Below are positions 37,400 to 44,416 of a stretch of DNA of 64,000 bases, piece by piece. The stretch is taken from the NCBI GenBank assembly GCA_947499595.1, contig CANMOY010000003.1:124001-188000 (forward strand), written 5' to 3'. A program made the position numbers and the translations under genes. The stretch's first letter is position 1, and the number at the start of each line of letters is the position of its first letter. A model generated the notes under the pieces. That model did not search any database. It was not told the DNA's origin and worked only from the letters and a program-made list of their open reading frames with translations. This stretch comes from an uncultured Mesonia sp. (GTDB taxonomy: Bacteria > Bacteroidota > Bacteroidia > Flavobacteriales > Flavobacteriaceae).

Positions 37400-38200
37400 A
37401 TGATAAATAAATTCGCTTTATTGTTATTAATCGCAATGGGTTTGGCAAGCTGCAAATCGAGTCAATCTAGCAAAAATAAAAATAATATGGTTCAGCTGGA
37501 GCAAAATACTACCACTACATGGCAGCTTATAGAATTAAATGGTGAAGAAATTAAAGCTGGAGATCAAAAACCTGTTCGGTTTACCTTAGATGTAAACAAT
37601 CGTGTTTATGGTTTTACAGGTTGCAATAATTTCAATGGTAACTTTAGCTTAGACAAAAATTACACCTTGTCTTTTTCTCCGCTTGCTACTACCAGAATGG
37701 CTTGCCCTGATGCTAAAATAAACGAACAACAAGTTCTAGATGTATTTAATCAAAGCAAATTTTACACGCTTGAGGGTGATTGGTTATTCCTAAAAAACAG
37801 TCAGGATAATTTGCTAGCAAAATTCAAAAAAATTGAGCAACAAGAACAAATTGTAGAAAAGTATTGGAAATTAAAAGAGCTTAACGGAAAAAAGATAGAA
37901 ATGCAACCCAACCAGGATAAAGAGATTTATTTTATGCTTAAAACCGATGAAAATAGGTTAACAGCTTATGGGGGTTGTAACACCATAGGTGGTAGCTTCG
38001 AGTTGAAAAACGGTCAGCGCATAGATTTTTCTAATTTACTGAGTACCATGAGAATGTGTGAAGAGGATATCTCAAAAGTAGAGAAGGAGTTTTTTAAGGT
38101 TTTTGACACCGCAGATAATTATAGCATAACAGGCGATCGTTTAACTTTAAATGTAGGGAGAAGGGCTCCATTAGCCGTTTTTGAAGCAGTGTACTTTTAA
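37400..38200 (+). CDS. Lipoprotein with two META (HslJ-like) domains
   Basis: A 266-residue lipoprotein with signal peptide and lipobox (MGLASC, Cys at residue 18). Two tandem META domains follow (about 38-140 and 152-262). Each shows the family order: a TWQL or YWKL strand with ELNGxxI, a glycine-rich YGFTGCNNFNGNF or YGGCNTIGGSF loop, and a T-M-A/R-M-C segment (TTRMACPD, STMRMCEED). META domains occur in heat-shock lipoprotein HslJ and in secreted proteins of unknown role. It is intact and has its own canonical promoter, so it is independent of the pseudogenes upstream. Confidence 0.9.
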   Translation: MINKFALLLLIAMGLASCKSSQSSKNKNNMVQLEQNTTTTWQLIELNGEEIKAGDQKPVRFTLDVNNRVYGFTGCNNFNGNFSLDKNYTLSFSPLATTRMACPDAKINEQQVLDVFNQSKFYTLEGDWLFLKNSQDNLLAKFKKIEQQEQIVEKYWKLKELNGKKIEMQPNQDKEIYFMLKTDENRLTAYGGCNTIGGSFELKNGQRIDFSNLLSTMRMCEEDISKVEKEFFKVFDTADNYSITGDRLTLNVGRRAPLAVFEAVYF

Positions 38201-38517
38201 TATTCTTATGGAGTGTTCTATTGCCAGTCAAACCATCTTGAGGCTCTAACAAACCAATTTTACCGTATTTAGATTTATTTTGAAAAATTAATTAGAATTG
38301 GAGATTTTCTTAAATTAATAAATGGAAGGGAAAGCAAAAAGAAAAATTCATTTCCAATGTTTAAGCGGTCTCAGTACTCGAGCTAGTAAAATAAATAGAA
38401 ATTTTTCTATTTAGATTGATTATATTTTTAACTCTAACTAGCATTCAGGGTTGATTTATTTATTGTTGCAGGTTATTTGCTAAGTTGAAACATATAAACG
38501 CCATAGTATTGTCGAAT

Positions 38518-38664
38518 CATAAGCGAATTCAGCCCATACTGAGTTCACTGAATAGTGAGCTAAGTTAGTTTCATAACATATTTGATGTAGATTTAAATTA
38601 AGGGCGATATGGTTCAAACCTTGCTTAACTATAATGTTAGTATATTTAAATATCAAGTCAACTT
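38518..38664 (+). repeat. 147-bp repeat, copy 1
   Basis: Aligns to copy 2 (38853-38999, offset 335 bp) with no gap over 147 bases; I count 104 identical positions (71%). It keeps an imperfect inverted repeat at 38541-38562 matching the perfect hairpin of copy 2. Differences fall evenly on the three positions of any one frame (16, 14 and 13) and stops are shared, so it is not protein-coding. Confidence 0.75.
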
Positions 38665-38852
38665 AAAAATTAATCTGGTTTTCGAATAAGCCTTTCATAA
38701 CAAATCGATAAATCATAATAATAAGGAGTTTTTATAGCTTTTAGATTTTCTTAAAGAACAGTGTTATGAAGGCATTTTACCTTTACCAGTTCTCTTCCAC
38801 GCTTTACTTGCAAGCCTAGATGAATTCGGTTTACTCCATTTCAAACGCCTAT

Positions 38853-38999
38853 CATAAGCATATTGAGTCCACAGTGAGTCCACTATTTAGTGGACTCAAG
38901 TAAACTCATAATCGATTCAATATAGATTTAGAATAGAGACAATTTGGTTTAAACCTTGCTTTGATAAAAAGTTAGTATACTTAATGACTAAGTCAGCTT
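38853..38999 (+). repeat. 147-bp repeat, copy 2
   Basis: Second copy of the element, 335 bp downstream of the first. It contains a perfect 10-bp-arm hairpin (38876-38897) and a perfect GGTTTAAACC palindrome (38946-38955); copy 1 has GGTTCAAACC at the same place. Confidence 0.75.
38876..38897. repeat. Perfect hairpin GAGTCCACTA / TAGTGGACTC
   Basis: Two 10-bp arms with a TT loop. In copy 1 the same stem is kept with one compensatory change (C-G to T-A), two wobble-type pairs and loss of only the outermost pair. There is no T-run after it, so it does not look like a terminator. Confidence 0.8.
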
Positions 39000-39244
39000 T
39001 AAGCAAGTAAGATTCAAAGAGTAATAAGATTTAAATACCGCCTAGTGTTTAAAATACAGTACTTTATAAACAAGCCACCTACTTGAAATTTAAAAGCTTT
39101 TAGGTCTCAATTTAGAGGTATGAAAAATGTAGATTTCTTTGTATACAGATAATCTTCAAATTTTGATTAAACACGGGGTATAGATTTGTAACAGTTAACT
39201 TTGATTCTTGATAAATAGAATTAAAGAAAATTATAAAAGAAATA

Positions 39245-39276
39245 AAAACCCGACTTAATAATTTAAGTCGGGTTTT
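39245..39276 (-). terminator. Terminator after tRNA-Leu
   Basis: A 14-bp perfect stem (39245-39258 with 39263-39276) with a 4-nt TAAT loop and T-rich flank. It lies 7 bp downstream of the tRNA on the minus strand and is symmetric enough to work in both directions. Confidence 0.9.
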
Positions 39277-39282
39277 ATGTTG

Positions 39283-39364
39283 TGCGGGCGGAGAGACTCG
39301 AACTCTCACGCCGTGAAGCACTAGATCCTAAGTCTAGCGTGTCTACCAATTCCACCACGCCCGC
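39283..39364 (-). tRNA. tRNA-Leu (anticodon UAG)
   Basis: An 82-nt gene on the minus strand. The acceptor stem GCGGGCG pairs with CGCCCGC, discriminator A, and CCA is not encoded. The anticodon arm has the stem CTAGA/TCTAG and loop CTTAGGA, giving anticodon TAG (reads CUA and related Leu codons). A long variable arm and the T-arm GAGAG-TTCGAGT-CTCTC complete a class II tRNA. It has its own promoter (39411-39440) and terminator (39245-39276). Confidence 0.97.
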
Positions 39365-39410
39365 AATTGTTTTATTAGAACTTTGCTAAAGTATATTTCC
39401 TTAGCGAGTG

Positions 39411-39440
39411 CAAATATAAACAAAGACTGGAATAATCAAA
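39411..39440 (-). promoter_or_regulatory. Bacteroidota-type promoter for tRNA-Leu
   Basis: On the minus strand: TTTG, an 18-bp spacer, then TATATTTG. The predicted start is about 40 nt before the tRNA 5' end. Confidence 0.75.
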
Positions 39441-39510
39441 GAATAACTTTAAAAAAATTTCATTTTTTATTCTAGTATGGCTATCTTCATCCCAATTAAA
39501 AAAACAAGGA

Positions 39511-40902
39511 ATGAACAAGTCAAAAGCCTATTTAGAAGAAAATAAAGAGCGATTTCTCGAAGAGTTGATAGATTTATTAAAATTACCCTCTATTAGTGCC
39601 GATCCTAGCTATAAAGATGATGTTATAGCTACAGCGCATATGGTGAAAAAACGTTTGGCAGAAGCGGGTTGCACCCACACCGAAATTTGCGAGACGCCTG
39701 GATACCCTGTGGTCTATGGAGAGCGCATAATAGATGAAAATCTACCTACCGTACTGGTTTACGGTCATTATGATGTGCAGCCGGCAGATCCCATTGAATT
39801 GTGGGACAGTCCAGCTTTTGAACCGGTAATCAAAAAAACCGATAAGCACCCAGAAGGAGCTATCTTTGCTAGAGGGGCTTGTGACGATAAGGGCCAAATG
39901 TATATGCACGTGAAAGCTTTGGAATACATGGTGCAGAATGAGGACCTACCTTGCAACGTGAAGTTTATGATAGAAGGAGAAGAAGAAGTGGGTAGCGAAA
40001 ATTTGGGTTGGTTTATTCAACGCAATCAAGAAAAATTAAAGAATGATGTTATTTTAATTTCTGATACCGGTATGATCGCTAAAGATGTGCCTTCGATTAC
40101 TACAGGTTTACGCGGACTAAGTTATGTAGAAGTAGAAGTAACTGGGCCAAATAGAGATTTACATTCAGGACTTTATGGAGGTGCTGTGGCCAACCCTATA
40201 AATATTTTAAGCAAGATGATTGCTTCTTTACACGATGAGAACAATAAAATTACAATTCCAGGTTTTTATGATAAAGTAGAAGAGCTTTCCCAAGTGGAGA
40301 GAGCTAAAATGGCTGAGGCGCCATTTGATATAGAGGAATATAAAGAATCTATAGGCTTACACGATGTATATGGAGAGAAGGGCTTTACTACTAATGAACG
40401 AAATTCAATACGACCAACTTTAGATGTAAACGGTATTTGGGGAGGATATATTGGAGAAGGTGCCAAAACAGTTATTCCTAGTAAGGCTTATGCCAAAATC
40501 TCTATGCGTTTAGTACCACATCAAGATTGGAAAGAGATAACAGAATTATTTCAAAAACATTTTGAATCTATCGCTCCAGATGGAGTATATGTTAAAGTGA
40601 AACCGCATCACGGAGGTCAGGGTTATGTTACGCCTATAGACGGTATTGAATATAAGGCTGCCAGCAAAGCTTATAAAGAGGTTTTTGGAAAAGAGCCTAT
40701 TCCTCAACGTAGCGGAGGAAGTATACCAATTGTGGCCATGTTTGAGAAAGAACTCAAAAGTAAAACTATTTTGATGGGATTTGGTCTCGATAGCGATGCA
40801 ATTCACTCCCCAAATGAGCATTTTGGTATTTGGAATTATTTAAAAGGCATTGAAACCATACCGTTTTTCTACAAGCATTTTGCTCGATTAAAGCAAAAAT
40901 AA
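39511..40902 (+). CDS. M20-family dipeptidase
   Basis: A 463-residue zinc peptidase of the M20 (CNDP-like) group that cleaves dipeptides in the cytosol. Metal ligands and catalytic residues are visible: VYGHYDVQPAD (His ligand and Asp), ARGACDDKGQM (bridging Asp), IEGEEEVGS (catalytic Glu and ligand Glu), LISDTGM (Asp ligand) and DAIHSPNEHF (final His). The dimerisation lid domain sits at about 195-350, starting LRGLSYVEVEVTG and containing DLHSG. No signal peptide. A strong terminator follows at 40919-40943. Confidence 0.95.
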   Translation: MNKSKAYLEENKERFLEELIDLLKLPSISADPSYKDDVIATAHMVKKRLAEAGCTHTEICETPGYPVVYGERIIDENLPTVLVYGHYDVQPADPIELWDSPAFEPVIKKTDKHPEGAIFARGACDDKGQMYMHVKALEYMVQNEDLPCNVKFMIEGEEEVGSENLGWFIQRNQEKLKNDVILISDTGMIAKDVPSITTGLRGLSYVEVEVTGPNRDLHSGLYGGAVANPINILSKMIASLHDENNKITIPGFYDKVEELSQVERAKMAEAPFDIEEYKESIGLHDVYGEKGFTTNERNSIRPTLDVNGIWGGYIGEGAKTVIPSKAYAKISMRLVPHQDWKEITELFQKHFESIAPDGVYVKVKPHHGGQGYVTPIDGIEYKAASKAYKEVFGKEPIPQRSGGSIPIVAMFEKELKSKTILMGFGLDSDAIHSPNEHFGIWNYLKGIETIPFFYKHFARLKQK

Positions 40903-40918
40903 ACTTACAATTTCAGAG

Positions 40919-40943
40919 AAGCCTCTTTACTGCTAAGAGGCTT
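40919..40943 (+). terminator. Terminator after the dipeptidase gene
   Basis: Nine-bp stem (40919-40927 with 40935-40943), 7-nt loop and a T-run. Confidence 0.85.
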
Positions 40944-41043
40944 TTTTATATGAAAGAAACGCTAAGCACGATTATATTTTAAAGCCTGTAGACTACATTT
41001 TGAAAAATAAGTAATGCATCAATGGCAATGAATCAATTAATTG

Positions 41044-41051
41044 TACCTTTG
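41044..41051 (+). promoter_or_regulatory. Possible -7 element for the pseudouridine synthase gene
   Basis: TACCTTTG matches TAnnTTTG 16 bp before the ATG. The -33 box is not recognisable. Confidence 0.45.
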
Positions 41052-41067
41052 CAAAAAAATAATAGTA

Positions 41068-41889
41068 ATGACTAAAAGACAAGGCAAAAAGAAAACGAAG
41101 AAAGAGTATGGTGTGCCTAAACCTCATAAGAAGCCAGCAACTAAGAAGGTAGCTGTAGACAAACAGGTTAAAAATCCAGATGCTAAAATGCGTTTGAATA
41201 AATATATAGCAAACTCCGGTATTTGTAGCCGTAGAGACGCAGATATTTATATTAAGGCAGGAAATGTTCGGGTAAATGGAGAAGTAGTTACCGAAATGGG
41301 TTATAAGGTACAACCCGATGATGAGGTAAGATTTGACGGTCGTAGAATAACTCCAGAAAGAAAAGAATATGTATTGCTTAACAAACCTAGCGGATTTTAT
41401 GTTACTGGTAGCTTAGAAAGAAGTAATCGAACAGTAATGGATTTGGTGGCTAACGCATCAAAATCTAAACTGAGTCCTGTAGGTAAATTAGAAACCAGTG
41501 CTATGGGATTATTACTATTTACCAACGATGGTACATTAGCTATGAATTTAGCCAATCCCAAAAAGGGAATAAGGCAAATCTACGATGTAGAACTAAATCG
41601 TAACCTCGACTTATCTGATCTAAAGAAAATAGAAGAAGGAATAGTTTTAGAAGATGGTAAGGTACATGTTAATGCCATCAGCTATGTTGAAAATCAAAGT
41701 AAACGTAATGTTGGTCTCGAAATACATAGTACAAAACCACATATTGTCCAACGGATGTTTAAAAAGCTGAACTATGAAGTAGTTCGCTTAGATCGTGTAG
41801 TATTTGGAGGGCTTACCAAGAAAGATTTACCCAGAGGCCATTATCGCCACCTTAACAAACAAGAGGTTATTAACCTAGGGATGATTTAA
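41068..41889 (+). CDS. rRNA pseudouridine synthase (RsuA/RluB family)
   Basis: Converts a specific uridine in ribosomal RNA to pseudouridine. I start at the ATG at 41068 (MTKRQGKKKTKK...) because the more upstream in-frame codons lie on top of the -7 element. A very basic N-terminal tail precedes an S4 RNA-binding domain (about 47-95, MRLNKYIANSGICSRRDADIYI and KAGNVRVNGEVV). The catalytic domain follows, where motif II is represented by VGKLETSAMGLLLFTNDG. In canonical members this reads GRLDxxTxGLLLLTNDG; here the catalytic Asp position reads Glu (KLETSAMG), which deserves a check. Length 273 residues. Confidence 0.88.
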   Translation: MTKRQGKKKTKKEYGVPKPHKKPATKKVAVDKQVKNPDAKMRLNKYIANSGICSRRDADIYIKAGNVRVNGEVVTEMGYKVQPDDEVRFDGRRITPERKEYVLLNKPSGFYVTGSLERSNRTVMDLVANASKSKLSPVGKLETSAMGLLLFTNDGTLAMNLANPKKGIRQIYDVELNRNLDLSDLKKIEEGIVLEDGKVHVNAISYVENQSKRNVGLEIHSTKPHIVQRMFKKLNYEVVRLDRVVFGGLTKKDLPRGHYRHLNKQEVINLGMI

Positions 41890-41922
41890 AAAAAAGCTTG
41901 GTAATTACACCAAGCTTTTTTT
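41889..41922. terminator. Bidirectional terminator between pseudouridine synthase and PhnA-like genes
   Basis: A 14-bp perfect stem (41889-41902 with 41909-41922) with a 6-nt loop, A-tract on the left and T-tract on the right, between convergent genes. Confidence 0.9.
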
Positions 41923-41923
41923 A

Positions 41924-42505
41924 TTATATTTTCTTCACAAATTTGGTGAGAATCACAATTTGCTGCCCATCTACTTTTCCCTCTATTTGTTCTTCATTGT
42001 CATGTACAAGAGAGACACGCCTAACAGCAGTACCTCTTTTAGCGATCATACTTGAACCTTTTACCGGTAAATCTTTAATGAGTACCACGCTATCTCCAGC
42101 TTCAATTTTTACCCCATTACTGTCTCGGTGTACTAGGCCCGTAGTTGTTTCTTCTGTGGCGTTTACTCCCTGTTTAGCATAATCCAAAACCTCATCTTCT
42201 ATATACATCATTTCAATCAAATCCTGTGGCCAGCCTTCATTTTTTAAAGCATTTAATAAACGCCATACAACAACTTGAACTGGCTTATCTGTGCTCCACA
42301 TACTATCATTGAGGCAACGCCAATGGTTGGGATCTAATTCTTGCTCTCCAGTAATTTGCAAATGGCAAGTCTCGCAACACAAAATACTATTGTCTATACT
42401 GGCCGTATTTTGAGGAGGTAAATTATATATTTCTAAATTCTCCTTACTTCCGCAAAGTTCACAACTAGAAGTAGCACGCTGCATTAAATCTTGATCTAAA
42501 CTCAT
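41924..42505 (-). CDS. PhnA domain-containing zinc-ribbon protein
   Basis: A 193-residue cytosolic protein from the ATG at 42505 (MSLDQDLMQRATSSCELCG...); an earlier ATG would run over a -7-like element. It has an N-terminal zinc ribbon with two CxxC pairs (CELC and CCETC) and a C-terminal PhnA domain (about 130-193, TGLVHRDSNGVKIEAGDSVVLIKDLPVKGSS...KRGTAVRRV). Despite the name, PhnA proteins are not proven phosphonate enzymes and their role is open. It is monocistronic and convergent to the pseudouridine synthase gene. Confidence 0.88.
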   Translation of the reverse strand: MSLDQDLMQRATSSCELCGSKENLEIYNLPPQNTASIDNSILCCETCHLQITGEQELDPNHWRCLNDSMWSTDKPVQVVVWRLLNALKNEGWPQDLIEMMYIEDEVLDYAKQGVNATEETTTGLVHRDSNGVKIEAGDSVVLIKDLPVKGSSMIAKRGTAVRRVSLVHDNEEQIEGKVDGQQIVILTKFVKKI

Positions 42506-42628
42506 AATTCTTTTTTTTGAATGCTGCAAAAATACATTTTTATAAATGCAGAATTGCTTTTATTTTTAAAAGACTGATATAAATCAATATTCTATTTTTA
42601 TTTAAGCTTTAATTTGTAAATTATAAAT

Positions 42629-42636
42629 TAACTTTG
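42629..42636 (+). promoter_or_regulatory. Possible -7 element (TAACTTTG)
   Basis: Full match to TAnnTTTG 18 bp before the ATG at 42654; the -33 region has TTTA rather than TTTG at 17 bp, so this is tentative. Confidence 0.45.
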
Positions 42637-42653
42637 CTTTGTTATCTAAAGTT

Positions 42654-43421
42654 ATGCGCAGATTTTATACTATCTTTTTTAGTTTTTTAGCCTTGTGCTT
42701 TTTAAATCCAGTATTTGGTAATAATACAGAGGTTTTGTTTTCTAATGTACCGTTTCAGTTACAAGAGATCAACAAAGTTATTATTCGTATAGAAGGAGAA
42801 AGAAAGATTATTGTTAACCAAGAAGTGGTACAACCAGAAAATTTGGTGAAGGTGATTAATGCTATAGTTGATAGTTTAGATGAAGACAGTTTGTTTAGAG
42901 ATTCAGCTACCTTGATTATAACTGAAAATTCAGACCCAGAGATTATCCAATTCGTAAAGCAGTCTCTTAAAAAAACCCAAATTAGCATTCTAAACGTTCA
43001 ACAACGAACAGAAATCAATCAGGAAAAAACTAAAATAGGCGAGCACCAGCTAGCACTGTATGACAGCCTTGTGAAAAACTGGAAACATAGTAAAATAGAA
43101 GATCGCATTTTAAAAGCTGACGATTTAGCCCAAGTTGAATACATTTATCAAAATATGACTTTTGATCAACGTATTAAAGCCGAAAAGCTTCCAGATTTTT
43201 TACCTTTTGTAGAAGCCTTAACCCAAAAGCAAGACTTGAGTGCACAACGGCTAGACCTTTTTACTTATGATATGCAATACCGCATTTTCCTAAACAACAA
43301 CCAGGTTAAAAATGACACTTTAAAACATTATTCTGTACAAGACTTTGTAAAATTTTATACTAATCCTGTACCCGATGATAGCCAAATCAAACAACAGGTT
43401 AATCTCTTTACAAAAGATTAA
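42654..43421 (+). CDS. Secreted ExbD-like protein with C-terminal YxxM-QR-AE motif
   Basis: A 255-residue exported protein from the ATG at 42654, which opens a clean signal peptide (MRRFYTIFFSFLALCFLNPVFG). Residues about 35-115 resemble the periplasmic fold of ExbD: KVIIRIEGERKIIVNQEVVQ..L, then SATLIITENSDPEIIQFVKQSLKK, then ISILNVQQ. The segment YIYQNMTFDQRIKAEKLPDF matches a motif often seen at the end of flavobacterial ExbD and BlaR1-like proteins (YxxMSxxQRxxAExFPxF). Unlike ExbD it has no membrane-proton-channel helix beyond the signal, so it is not a motor subunit by itself. Function unknown; it overlaps the next convergent gene by 4 bp. Confidence 0.6.
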   Translation: MRRFYTIFFSFLALCFLNPVFGNNTEVLFSNVPFQLQEINKVIIRIEGERKIIVNQEVVQPENLVKVINAIVDSLDEDSLFRDSATLIITENSDPEIIQFVKQSLKKTQISILNVQQRTEINQEKTKIGEHQLALYDSLVKNWKHSKIEDRILKADDLAQVEYIYQNMTFDQRIKAEKLPDFLPFVEALTQKQDLSAQRLDLFTYDMQYRIFLNNNQVKNDTLKHYSVQDFVKFYTNPVPDDSQIKQQVNLFTKD

Positions 43422-44416
43422 TTTCCTTGTATTCTAGTAATCAACTCTTGAATTAATTTTTTACCATCTCGCATATGCTTCTCTCTTTCTTCGATAGATA
43501 CAGAGCCATCTTTATTTTTTTTGATAGTATAGCTAAACACAAAATCTTTAGCTTGTGGAGATAAGCTAAGTAATCCAAAACGCAAATCATTTAAAATAAT
43601 ATAATCTTCTTTTTGCTCTAAATTGTACCAGCCCTCTGTAATTTTAAGCAGTTTTTCCACTTGTGGCTCTTGCCCCAAGGTGTCAAGCAACAAATGGTTT
43701 TTGGGATACTTTGAAAAATGTATGGGCTGGGTGTCAAAAATGGAGTAGTGGCCTATTAAATAATGACTGTCTGTTTCTACATTGGCTGTCCATAATAAAC
43801 TATTAAAAGCCGTTGGTTTAGTCTCAATAGCTGTATACGAAATCCCTTGATCGTTTAAGGCTCTTTTAAAATGCTGGTAGGTGTAAAACTTAAGTAGTAA
43901 GGTGATACCTAAATAAGTGGTACTCAGAATTAAACCCCATTTATTTAAGTTTTTACGTCGAGCGGATTTTTTAGGCAAGCGCATAGCCGCTAGAACACAT
44001 ACCAAAAAAGGTAGCGTATAAAGCGGATCGATCACAAAAATATTTTTATAGGCTAAGCGTAGGTCTAAAGGCCAAAAAAGTTGCGTACCCCAGGTAGTGT
44101 GGGCATCAAGTAGGGGGTGAGTTAAAAAGCCCCAAAAGAATAACCAAGACCAGTCTTTAAAATTGGCAGCTTTTTCAAAACGTGAGATGAGCCAACCCAT
44201 AATAGGTGCAAATAAAACAGCAAAAAAAATAGAGTGTGTAAAACCGCGATGAATAGCCAAAGCATCAACGGTACTTACAAAATGCGATGCAAAGGTATCT
44301 AAGTCGGGTATGGTGCCGGCAATAGCTCCGTATAACATAGCCTTGTTACCCACTTTTCTACCTAAAACTACTTCGCCAACAGCAGCGCCCAATACAATTT
44401 GTGTAAGTGAATCCAT
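43418..44416 (-). CDS. YdjM/DUF457-family membrane metal-dependent hydrolase
   Basis: A 332-residue protein. The N-terminal half is membrane-embedded, with the family motifs MDSLTQIVLGAAVGE, AIAGTIPDLDTFAS and HRGFTHSIFFA, giving the metal-binding Asp and His residues expected of DUF457/LexA-induced YdjM proteins. A more hydrophilic C-terminal portion (about 180-332) is soluble. The family has phospholipase-like fold relatives, but activity is not proven. Its ATG shares one base with the stop of the MutS-like gene (TAATG), so it is translationally coupled. Confidence 0.85.
   Translation of the reverse strand: MDSLTQIVLGAAVGEVVLGRKVGNKAMLYGAIAGTIPDLDTFASHFVSTVDALAIHRGFTHSIFFAVLFAPIMGWLISRFEKAANFKDWSWLFFWGFLTHPLLDAHTTWGTQLFWPLDLRLAYKNIFVIDPLYTLPFLVCVLAAMRLPKKSARRKNLNKWGLILSTTYLGITLLLKFYTYQHFKRALNDQGISYTAIETKPTAFNSLLWTANVETDSHYLIGHYSIFDTQPIHFSKYPKNHLLLDTLGQEPQVEKLLKITEGWYNLEQKEDYIILNDLRFGLLSLSPQAKDFVFSYTIKKNKDGSVSIEEREKHMRDGKKLIQELITRIQGN

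Larger units (their letters stand above)
38201..39244. other. 1.04-kb non-coding stretch with a structured repeat pair
   Basis: No reading frame on either strand is convincing. The notable content is two 147-bp related copies (38518-38664 and 38853-38999) described separately. The remainder is AT-rich and unremarkable. Confidence 0.7.

Noticed and set aside
38611-38620. GGTTCAAACC in repeat copy 1 resembles a tRNA T-loop
   Set aside because: The flanking bases cannot form a 5-bp T stem and no acceptor or anticodon arm is found around it.
38853-38999. Repeat copies as remnants of a transposase gene
   Set aside because: Substitutions show no codon periodicity, stops are shared, and no transposase motif is recognisable on either strand.
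39112-39321. Minus-strand open frame of 69 codons
   Set aside because: It runs through the tRNA-Leu and its terminator; no family resemblance.
38201-39364. Integration site (att duplication) of the tRNA-Leu 3' end
   Set aside because: I found no second copy of the tRNA 3' sequence in the neighbouring non-coding region, and no integrase gene.
41898-42182. Plus-strand open frame opposite the PhnA-like gene
   Set aside because: It is the antisense shadow of a well-supported gene and begins inside the terminator.
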